From Nitrospinota bacterium (lineage in GTDB: Bacteria > Tectomicrobia > Entotheonellia > J063), in assembly GCA_003696125.1 (NCBI GenBank), contig RFHZ01000479.1, positions 1 to 13,541 of the forward strand: a stretch of 13,541 nt of DNA, read 5' to 3'. The notes below the pieces were generated by a model. The model was given only the letters and a program-made list of their open reading frames with translations, searched no databases and was not told the origin of the DNA. Of the stretch, positions 1 through 5,514 are shown piece by piece. A program made the translations under genes and the position numbers. The stretch's first letter is position 1, and each line of letters opens with the position of its first letter.

Positions 1-555
1 GATCAGGGTAGGGGCAAGGACACCGGCGGTACCGTTGCCACAATCGATCACCACATGGAGACGTCTCCCCAGATGGATCTTCTCCTGGACCAGCCGCAGA
101 TATGGGGTGATGACGTCTGCCTGGCTCAATTCTCCTTCCCCGTGCACAAAGGCCCCCTGCTCGATCAGACGCTGTATCTCCTGCAGGTCCTCGCCGGTGA
201 GGGTCTCCTGTCCCCGCGTTACTTTAAAGCCGTTATATTCCGGGGGATTATGGCTCCCGGTGATCATGATCCCCCCATCCACCGGGAGATGGAAGAGGGA
301 GAAGTAGAGGAGAGGGGTGGGGATCAGGCCGAGATCGATCACATGACAGCCGGTGCTGAGAATCCCGGCGATCAGGGCATCACGGAAGGCTTCTGAACTG
401 AGACGGGCGTCTCGACCGACACTCACCGTCTGTCCCTGGTGTTTTCGGATATAGGTACCAAAGCCTTTTCCCAGTTCGGTGACGACACTCTCGGTGAGAT
501 CGACATCTACAATCCCGCGAATATCATATGCACGAAAGATCTGTGGACTAATCAA
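1..555 (-). CDS. Phosphoglucomutase/phosphomannomutase, N-terminal part (cut by left edge)
   Basis: Alpha-D-phosphohexomutase that interconverts hexose 1- and 6-phosphates in the cytoplasm, feeding sugar nucleotides for cell-envelope polysaccharide. Only the first 185 codons are in the window. Visible family signatures are FRAYDIRG at residues 7-14 (typical of the AlgC/ManB branch), the phosphoserine loop TGSHNPPEYNGFK at about 99-111 with the catalytic Ser at 101, and the start of domain 2 with IDCGNGTAG at 170-178. No ATG fits the frame. The best start is TTG at 553-555, where a purine-rich ribosome site (AGGGAAGG) lies about eight bases upstream; the FRAYDIRG motif starts six residues later, as expected for the family. 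Its 5' leader contains the 7-bp tandem array at 577-660. It lies downstream of, and on the same strand as, the sugar transporter genes, but a 330-bp gap separates them. Phosphoglucomutase versus phosphomannomutase specificity cannot be decided from this part. Confidence 0.93.
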   Translation of the reverse strand, partial: MISPQIFRAYDIRGIVDVDLTESVVTELGKGFGTYIRKHQGQTVSVGRDARLSSEAFRDALIAGILSTGCHVIDLGLIPTPLLYFSLFHLPVDGGIMITGSHNPPEYNGFKVTRGQETLTGEDLQEIQRLIEQGAFVHGEGELSQADVITPYLRLVQEKIHLGRRLHVVIDCGNGTAGVLAPTLI

Positions 556-576
556 TACCTCTTCCTTCCCTAAAGT

Positions 577-660
577 GAGTAATGAGTAACGAGTAATGAG
601 TAACGAGTAATGAGTAATGAGTAACGAGTAATGAGTAATGAGTAATGAGTAACGAGTAAT
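577..660. repeat. 7-bp tandem array, 12 units of GAGTAAY
   Basis: Twelve uninterrupted heptamers GAGTAAT or GAGTAAC occur head to tail; only the seventh base varies (order T C T C T T C T T T C T). A GAT spacer and a thirteenth unit, GAGTAAG (664-670), follow and run into the palindrome at 666-693. Read on the minus strand the unit is RTTACTC, ending about 21 bases before the TTG start of the phosphohexomutase, so the array is probably in that gene's leader or promoter. Copy-number change by replication slippage would alter spacing, not reading frame. There are no spacers, so it is not a CRISPR. Confidence 0.95.
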
Positions 661-665
661 GATGA

Positions 666-693
666 GTAAGGGCGCAGCAGGCTACGCCCTTAC
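666..693. repeat. 28-bp palindrome next to the tandem array
   Basis: A perfect 9-bp inverted repeat, GTAAGGGCG (666-674) and CGCCCTTAC (685-693), surrounds a 10-base loop. The loop itself continues the symmetry (CAGC/GCTA) with one mismatch, so the whole 28 bp is a near-palindrome. No T-run follows on either strand, which argues against an intrinsic terminator. It looks like a REP-type dispersed intergenic palindrome; similar GGGCG(CAGC..GCTG)CGCCC elements are, from memory, frequent in several phyla, but copy number here is unknown. Confidence 0.8.
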
Positions 694-830
694 CTGACAT
701 CCGGCGCCTCTGTCCCTGTCTTTCTCTGTGTCCTCCGCATCTCCGTAGAGAAGTCGTACGAAATACGCTCAGCTCCCCGTCTGCATACGACCTGGTAAGC
801 AGAAACCTGAGTATTGTAGGTATATACCAT
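690..830 (-). CDS. Possible 46-residue small ORF (weak)
   Basis: An ATG at 828-830 opens a 46-codon frame ending at TAA (690-692), which lies inside the right arm of the 28-bp palindrome. A GGGGGA purine run sits about five bases upstream, and the start codon overlaps the 10-bp palindrome GGTATATACC at 819-828. The predicted peptide starts MVYTYNTQVSAYQVV and ends in a basic Arg/Lys/Thr-rich tail. The DNA for that tail is the degenerate 8/9-bp repeat described separately, so at least the C-terminal half is probably not under protein selection. I do not recognise the sequence. It could be chance; no function is proposed. Confidence 0.15.
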   Translation of the reverse strand: MVYTYNTQVSAYQVVCRRGAERISYDFSTEMRRTQRKTGTEAPDVR

Positions 831-888
831 AATTTCCCCCAGAAGACAAGAGCGTCAACCCAGGCCGATACCTTTGTCTCGCTCTTAC

Positions 889-1728
889 TCAGCCGGTGAC
901 CCCTCCCGTGCCCCAGCCGGCGATCAGGTAGCGCTGGATGAAGATAAAAAAGAGCAGCACGGGCAGGGTGATCAGCATGCCGCCAGCCATGATCATCCCC
1001 CAGTCGATGACCGTTGCATTGTACAGATCAGCGATCCCTACCGACAGGGTCTTCAGTTCATCCGAGGTGATCAGGATACGCACGAAGATATAGTCGTTCC
1101 AGGCCAAGATGAAGGTGAAGATCCCGGTGGCAATGATCCCGGGCAGGGCAAGGGGGAGGATGACGTGCAGCACCGCCTGGATCCTCCCGGCGCCGTCTGT
1201 GAGAGCCGCCTCCTCCAGCACAACCGGGATGGTCTGGAAGAAGGAGCGCAGGAGCCAGAGGCTGAAAGGAAGGCAGAAGGTGGTGTAGGCCATGATAAGG
1301 GCAAAATGGGTGTTGGCGATGCCGATCTTCTTGATCAATACGTAAAAGGGGATCGCGATCATGATCGGTGCAAACATGTAGGTGGTAAGGATAAGGCTGG
1401 CCATCTTCTCCCGTCCCCAGAAGGGGAAACGGGTCAGGCTATACGCCCCGGCCGAAGCGACCGCTATGGTCACGATGACGGTGGAGGTGGCGACAAAGAG
1501 GCTGTTCTTGAAGTAGATCAGGAACCGGGTCTGCTCAAAGAGGCGGAGAAAGTTACCCAGGGTGACGTCACGGGGGAAGAAATAGGGAGGGAAGACAAAG
1601 ATCTCGTGAGAGGATTTAAAGGCAGTGGCTACCATCCAGAAAAAGGGGAAGGTGGTCAGGCCCATGAGGAGGAACGATCCCCAGTACACCGCCTGTCCTC
1701 GCCAGGAAAAGAAGCGCAGGCTCCTCAC
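889..1728 (-). CDS. Carbohydrate ABC transporter permease, MalG/UgpE type
   Basis: Second inner-membrane permease subunit of a CUT1-family sugar ABC importer; it pairs with the MalF-type subunit encoded just upstream. The 279-residue product has the usual six hydrophobic segments (first at about 14-36, last at about 248-265). The cytoplasmic EAA loop EEAALTDGAGRIQAVLHVILP lies at about 172-192 and is the site that docks the ATPase. The C-terminal QRYLIAGWGTGGVTG (265-279) matches the typical MalG-family end. The start is GTG at 1726-1728, which overlaps the TGA of the upstream permease in a four-base GTGA; AGGAGG sits seven bases before it, so translation is likely coupled. It is the last gene of the transporter operon. 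Substrate cannot be read from the sequence. Confidence 0.95.
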   Translation of the reverse strand: MRSLRFFSWRGQAVYWGSFLLMGLTTFPFFWMVATAFKSSHEIFVFPPYFFPRDVTLGNFLRLFEQTRFLIYFKNSLFVATSTVIVTIAVASAGAYSLTRFPFWGREKMASLILTTYMFAPIMIAIPFYVLIKKIGIANTHFALIMAYTTFCLPFSLWLLRSFFQTIPVVLEEAALTDGAGRIQAVLHVILPLALPGIIATGIFTFILAWNDYIFVRILITSDELKTLSVGIADLYNATVIDWGMIMAGGMLITLPVLLFFIFIQRYLIAGWGTGGVTG

Positions 1729-2660
1729 AGCTCTTCCTCCTCTCGAAAGAGTTTAAAGTAGAGCAGGGTAATGATGATCAGGATCCCAAACATCACGACA
1801 GCGATGGCAGCTCCTAAGCCAGCCTGGTAATACATAAACGTCCGCATGTAGGCATATACCGGCAAGGTGCGGATATATTTTTCTGCCCCTCCCCCCTGGG
1901 TGAGCAACCAGACCGTATCGAACTTGGTGAACATCCAGATGCTGCGGAGGAGGATGACGATAAAGAGCACCTTTTTCAGCTGGGGGAGGGTGATGTACAG
2001 GAAGCGGGAGAACATGCCGGCTCCATCCACCGCTGCCGCTTCATACAGCTCCGGGGGGATGGTCTGCAGGCGGGCGAGGACGCTCAGGACAACAAAGGGG
2101 AAGAACTGCCAGACGCTGATGATGATCAGCGAGATCATGATATAGTCTTTTCCCATCCAACTGATCGGGGTCTCAATGAGGCCCAGGGCAAGGAGAAGGG
2201 CATTGACCAGGCCAAACTGATTATTGAGGAGCCACTTCCAGAGAATGATGGCAACCACGGTGGGGATCATGTACGGGAAGAGGATGGCGCCCCGCACCAC
2301 ATTTCTCCCCAGGAAGGCTTCATTGAGCAGTAGAGCGGCAACGATGCCCAGGATAATCTGGAGGGAGATGGTGCTGACCGAGTAGACGGTCCCGTGCCAG
2401 AGACTGGTCCAGAAATCTGGATCGTGCAGGAGATAGGCATAATTGGCCAACCCCACAAAGCGCTGTTCGGGAAAGAAGGAGTGCTTTTTGAAGAAGCTCA
2501 GCCATATACCGTAGGTCACCGGATAGAGGAGCAAGCCGCAGATCAGGAGCACGGATGGGAGGATGAGGATGACGCCGATTTTGGCGGGACTGAGCTTCAC
2601 CTTTGGCCCCTTTTCCTGGGAGAGACGAGCAGAGTGCCAGACTGCCTTTCCCTTCTGCAC
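1725..2660 (-). CDS. Carbohydrate ABC transporter permease, MalF/UgpA type
   Basis: First permease subunit of the CUT1-type sugar importer. The product of up to 311 residues has six predicted membrane segments beginning at about residue 28 (IGVILILPSVLLICGLLLYP). The EAA loop YEAAAVDGAGMFSRFLYITL lies at about 206-225. It has only the short N-terminus of UgpA-like proteins, not the extra periplasmic domain of enteric MalF. The frame opens with GTG at 2658-2660, but the ribosome site there is poor (AGCAGG directly abutting). An internal GTG at about 2600 (residue 21, before KLSPAKIG) has AAAAGGGG six bases upstream and is a credible alternative start giving 291 residues. It lies 15 bases after the binding-protein gene and overlaps the next permease by four bases. 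Confidence 0.95.
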   Translation of the reverse strand: MQKGKAVWHSARLSQEKGPKVKLSPAKIGVILILPSVLLICGLLLYPVTYGIWLSFFKKHSFFPEQRFVGLANYAYLLHDPDFWTSLWHGTVYSVSTISLQIILGIVAALLLNEAFLGRNVVRGAILFPYMIPTVVAIILWKWLLNNQFGLVNALLLALGLIETPISWMGKDYIMISLIIISVWQFFPFVVLSVLARLQTIPPELYEAAAVDGAGMFSRFLYITLPQLKKVLFIVILLRSIWMFTKFDTVWLLTQGGGAEKYIRTLPVYAYMRTFMYYQAGLGAAIAVVMFGILIIITLLYFKLFREEEEL

Positions 2661-2675
2661 CCTGCTCGTACCGAT

Positions 2676-4031
2676 CTACCACTTCGCGTAGCCTTTGTCC
2701 CGTATCAGTTCTTCTGCCCTTTGTTGTGCCTTGGCCGCCGCTTTTTCCGGAGGAACGTTCTCTAAGGTAACCTCCATGACCATATCCCGCAGGATTCCCG
2801 AACCCAAAATGTCCATCAGATAGGGCTTATTCGTCATGTCTTCCCACTCGATGACCAGGGTCGGCTTGACCAGATCGTTGTCCAGGTAGTATTCCTGGAC
2901 ATCGAGCCATCCTTTCCAGCGCTGGATCATGGGTGTTTCGCGGTAAGCCTGGCTCTTGCGGAGGGACTTGGTGATCGGGAAGAAGTGGATAGGGACCGAT
3001 TGGATATACTCGAGGTAGTTTTCGTCCTGGTAGAAGAATTTCAGGAACTCGATCGCCTCCTGCGGGTGCTTGGACCCTTTGAACAGCATCCAGGGTTCTT
3101 CATCCACCTGGGCCGCCGGTGCGCTACCGCTCGGTCCTCGCGGTTTGATCCACACATCGAAATAGTCGGTATTGGCCATGTGCTTGGGAGCGTACTGTTC
3201 GATCAGGGAGGCGCCTCTCCCATAGCCCTGGTACATCATGGCCGCCTTCTGGCCGTACATGTTGGCGAACGTCTCCCGGTACCCATGCCCTTCCCAGCCA
3301 GGGGGAAGGTATCTGGTCAGGGCTTTCAAGAAGTTTAGCGTTTCTATCATCCGCCTGTCGGTAAAGCGTGGTCGATTCTGCTGATCGAACAGGATGCCTC
3401 CGTTGGCCTTGATCAGCTCCCCGATCAGGATATTGATGAACAGGTTATCGCCAGGGATGGTCAGGCCGTAGATATCGATCTTCCCGTCTCCATCGGTATC
3501 CATGGTCAGCTTTTCCGCAATGCGGAGCAGGTCATCCCACGTCTTCGGCCCTTCCGTTATCCCCTGCTTTTTCGCCAGGTCTTTCCGGTAGATCAGCAGC
3601 GAGGTACCGGCCGCGTGGACGAGTCCATAGTAGTGTCCCCCGACCCGGCATACCTTCTTGATCTGATCCCAGATGTTGTCCTCGCCGATCGCCTGGACGA
3701 CCTCATCTAGCGGCAGCAATAGGCCCTTGGCCTGCAGGGCAGCACAGGTGATCGGCTGTCCATGGGAAAGCTCCGGAGGAGAGCCGGCAGCCAGGGCGGC
3801 CAGGATTTTCCCCTCCAGATCCCCCCAGGCCAGGGCTTCGGCCTCGACCTTGATATCCGGGTGCAGGGCCTCAAACCTGGCGACGATATTGGCGATGGCT
3901 TTACGCGAAAGTGGATTGGTTTCGGTGTGCCACACGTGGATGACTTTGGTGGCAGCCAGCACCGGGCCATAACCCAGCATGGCCAACAGATACATCATGA
4001 GTACTACACGCCAGAACTTTGATCGACTCAT
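2676..4031 (-). CDS. Sugar ABC transporter substrate-binding protein (family 1)
   Basis: Periplasmic receptor of the CUT1 importer. The 451-residue product starts with a classical signal peptide; cleavage is likely after VLA at residue 26, and there is no lipobox Cys, so the protein should be free in the periplasm. The mature start KVIHVWHTETNPLSRKAI is typical of family-1 extracellular solute-binding proteins. Residues 178-186 (DTDGDGKID) form an EF-hand/dockerin-like DxDxDG calcium loop, a known recurring insertion in this family. The ATG at 4029-4031 has a very strong ribosome site (GGGGGAGGAG). It is the first gene of the operon with the two permeases; a sigma70-like promoter lies at 4129-4157. 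No ATP-binding subunit is encoded here, so a shared MsmX/MalK-type ATPase elsewhere is inferred. The ligand is unknown. Confidence 0.95.
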   Translation of the reverse strand: MSRSKFWRVVLMMYLLAMLGYGPVLAATKVIHVWHTETNPLSRKAIANIVARFEALHPDIKVEAEALAWGDLEGKILAALAAGSPPELSHGQPITCAALQAKGLLLPLDEVVQAIGEDNIWDQIKKVCRVGGHYYGLVHAAGTSLLIYRKDLAKKQGITEGPKTWDDLLRIAEKLTMDTDGDGKIDIYGLTIPGDNLFINILIGELIKANGGILFDQQNRPRFTDRRMIETLNFLKALTRYLPPGWEGHGYRETFANMYGQKAAMMYQGYGRGASLIEQYAPKHMANTDYFDVWIKPRGPSGSAPAAQVDEEPWMLFKGSKHPQEAIEFLKFFYQDENYLEYIQSVPIHFFPITKSLRKSQAYRETPMIQRWKGWLDVQEYYLDNDLVKPTLVIEWEDMTNKPYLMDILGSGILRDMVMEVTLENVPPEKAAAKAQQRAEELIRDKGYAKW

Positions 4032-4081
4032 CTCCTCCCCCTCCTCTCTCCAAAGCTGGTTGACGCCTGGAGGCCTGACTC

Positions 4082-4100
4082 CCAGAGGAGTCGCCTCTGG
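4082..4100. promoter_or_regulatory. Hairpin/operator candidate in leader of sugar-uptake operon
   Basis: CCAGAGG (4082-4088) and CCTCTGG (4094-4100) form a 7-bp perfect inverted repeat with a five-base loop. It lies between the predicted promoter at 4129-4157 and the binding-protein start codon, in the expected 5' leader of about 90 bases. It could be a repressor half-site pair (LacI-type regulators often act on such operons) or an RNA hairpin. No regulator gene is adjacent, so the role is inference. Confidence 0.35.
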
Positions 4101-4128
4101 TTAAGCTGATAAAGACGGAGGCAAGAGC

Positions 4129-4157
4129 ATAATAGATCTTGGTGGGACAGGAGTCAA
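4129..4157 (-). promoter_or_regulatory. Sigma70-like promoter of sugar transporter operon
   Basis: On the minus strand TTGACT (4157-4152) is followed after exactly 17 bases by TATTAT (4134-4129). Each hexamer matches consensus at five of six positions. Transcription would start near 4122 and give a leader of roughly 90 bases before the ATG at 4031. Confidence 0.7.
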
Positions 4158-4199
4158 GTAGAAATAGCATGATGGTAGAAGGAGTTCATACTTTCAGTC

Positions 4200-4228
4200 T
4201 TGCATAACTTTAGCCGATACTATATACT
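4200..4228 (+). promoter_or_regulatory. Candidate promoter of the plsC-like operon
   Basis: TATACT (4223-4228) matches the -10 consensus at five of six positions. TTGCAT (4200-4205), 17 bases upstream, is a weak -35. Transcription would begin near 4235, before the AAAAGGAG purine run and the ATG at 4263. If correct this rules out the TTG at 4200 as a start codon, since it lies within the -35 element. It diverges from the minus-strand promoter at 4129-4157 about 45 bp away. Confidence 0.5.
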
Positions 4229-4262
4229 GCAGGTAAGAAAAGGAGCAAAGGGAAGAAAGGGA

Positions 4263-4997
4263 ATGGGGCAGGAGTCACGTGCATCAGAACAGGTGAATGT
4301 TCCCAGGCAGCAGCCGATGTCCTGGGGGAAAAAGATCTGGTTTATAGGCTGGTGGCTGATCATCGGCGCCTTTTTCACTTTGCTGAATCGCCTGAAGGTC
4401 ACCGGTTGGGAACACGTGCCCCCAGGCGGAGGGGTTGTCCTGGCCAGTAATCATGTCTCCCTCTTTGATACCCTGCTGATTCCCTGGGTAAATATCGCCA
4501 AGGTAAAGCTCGAAGTGGTATGGGCTCCGGCCAAGGCCGAACTCTTCCGTATCCCGATCGTAAGCCAACTGATCCGCTCCTGGGGAGCCTTCCCGGTACG
4601 CAGGCGGGCCCAGGACTTCCGGGCCATGCGACAGATTGTGGAGCTGATGCGTCGAGAAAAGGTGATGCTCTTCCCGGAAGGGACACGTAGCCGTGATGGC
4701 CGGCTGGGTAAGGGGAATCGGATGGCGGGAAAGCTGATCTATGAAGCACGGCCAGTGGTTATCCCCACAGCGGTGATCGGTACCGAACGGCTTCTGCCCA
4801 AAGGGAAAATCCTTCCCCGCCTGTTTACCCGGCTGGAGGTGCGTTTTGGTCCACCCGTCCCCCTAGAAGAGTACTACGCCATGGAGGATACGAAAGAGAC
4901 GGCAGAGGCGATTACCAACGCCGTGATGGAGGCGATTGCCCAGCAACTCCACGCATCTGGAACACGGAGCGGTTCCCAGACCCCTGAAATTTCGTGA
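4263..4997 (+). CDS. plsC: 1-acyl-sn-glycerol-3-phosphate acyltransferase (PlsC family)
   Basis: Membrane-associated acyltransferase, expected to add the second acyl chain to lysophosphatidic acid in phospholipid synthesis. With the ATG at 4263 the product is 244 residues. All four family blocks are present: NHVSLFD (63-69), the HX4D catalytic pair at His64/Asp69; GAFPVRR (108-114); FPEGTRS (137-143), which binds the glycerol phosphate; and VVIPTAVIG (165-173). One hydrophobic segment at about 24-42 precedes the catalytic domain. The frame can be extended to a TTG at 4200, but that codon falls in the predicted promoter and the extension has no family resemblance. Another in-frame ATG at 4317 (before SWGKKIWF) is also possible. 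It is the first gene of a four-gene plus-strand run; the next gene starts seven bases after its stop. Related acyl acceptors cannot be excluded. Confidence 0.92.
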   Translation: MGQESRASEQVNVPRQQPMSWGKKIWFIGWWLIIGAFFTLLNRLKVTGWEHVPPGGGVVLASNHVSLFDTLLIPWVNIAKVKLEVVWAPAKAELFRIPIVSQLIRSWGAFPVRRRAQDFRAMRQIVELMRREKVMLFPEGTRSRDGRLGKGNRMAGKLIYEARPVVIPTAVIGTERLLPKGKILPRLFTRLEVRFGPPVPLEEYYAMEDTKETAEAITNAVMEAIAQQLHASGTRSGSQTPEIS

Positions 4998-5004
4998 GCC
5001 CTTT

Positions 5005-5514
5005 ATGCGATTCCGGAGACAGAACGAAGCACTCATCAGGATAGGAGAGGCGATACAGCCTTGTCTCAAGATATTAGGCTTAGAGACAAAGCTGAAAGAG
5101 GCAAAGCTGCTTCAGCTCTGGGAAGAGGTTGTTGGTCCCCAGGTGGCTCCCTATGCCCAGGCAGACGAGTATAAGGGAGGAACCCTGTTTGTGAAGGTTG
5201 CCAACCCCATCTGGTTGCAGCAGCTCAGTTTTTTTACGGAAACCTTTATCAGCAAGCTGAATGACCGTATCGGTGAGCCGCTTGTCGAGAAGATCTTTTT
5301 CCGGTGCGGCCGGGTAGACTACCAGCCTCCCCCGACAGAGGAAGAACCCCTTTCCCCACCCTTTCTGCAGGAGAGCCTGACCCCGGAAGAGACCAGAGAG
5401 ATCGAGGGACAGGTCAGGATGATCCGGGATAGGGAGCTGCAGGCTCTTTTGCAAAGACTGCTGGTTAAAGCCAGACTCTATGAAAAATACCGGTATGGAG
5501 ACAAAGCCCTATGA
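5005..5514 (+). CDS. DUF721 / DciA-like protein
   Basis: Member of the DUF721 family, whose best-studied member DciA loads the replicative helicase DnaB in bacteria lacking DnaC/DnaI. With the ATG at 5005 the product is 169 residues. The conserved core spans about 35-102: LWEEVVGPQVAPYA (38-51), GTLFVKVANPIWLQQLSF (59-76), then FISKLNDRIG and VEKIFFRCG. This is the KH-like fold of the family. A Pro/Glu-rich linker (107-126) and a charged C-terminal helix follow. The ribosome site is weak, so translation is probably coupled to the plsC-like gene ending at 4997. An upstream in-frame TTG at 4936 has GGAGG nearby and would add 23 residues overlapping plsC; the family N-terminus favours the ATG. 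The stop overlaps the next ATG. DciA function is inferred from family membership only. Confidence 0.8.
   Translation: MRFRRQNEALIRIGEAIQPCLKILGLETKLKEAKLLQLWEEVVGPQVAPYAQADEYKGGTLFVKVANPIWLQQLSFFTETFISKLNDRIGEPLVEKIFFRCGRVDYQPPPTEEEPLSPPFLQESLTPEETREIEGQVRMIRDRELQALLQRLLVKARLYEKYRYGDKAL

Larger units (their letters stand above)
556..888. other. Repeat-rich intergenic region
   Basis: This 333-bp stretch holds no recognisable gene. From left to right it contains the ribosome site of the phosphohexomutase, the GAGTAAY array, the 28-bp palindrome, a degenerate repeat with CTCTGTG, CTCCGCA and CTCCGTA cores (724-747), a 6-bp inverted pair GTCGTA/TACGAC (about 754-791) and the perfect palindrome GGTATATACC (819-828). 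No clear intrinsic terminator for the permease operon is visible here, so read-through into the phosphohexomutase remains possible. Confidence 0.7.

Noticed and set aside
577-670. Possible CRISPR array
   Set aside because: The 7-bp units are contiguous with no spacers and no cas genes are nearby; it is a simple tandem repeat.
666-693. 28-bp palindrome as an intrinsic terminator
   Set aside because: The stem is strong, but neither strand has a U-tract after it.
844-886. Possible terminator after the permease operon (AAGAGCG at 848-854 with CGCTCTT at 880-886)
   Set aside because: The loop is 25 bases, a competing pairing (AGACAA/TTGTCT, 844-849 with 874-879) crosses it, and no T-run follows.
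874-1761. Long plus-strand open frame of 295 codons opposite the MalG-type permease
   Set aside because: The encoded sequence is low-complexity Gly/Asp/His/Glu-rich, matches no family, and lies exactly antisense to a well-conserved permease; it is a codon-bias shadow.
4200-4262. TTG at 4200 as the start of the PlsC-like gene
   Set aside because: It lies within the predicted -35 element, lacks a ribosome site, and the 21 extra residues do not look like the family; ATG at 4263 has a purine-rich site.
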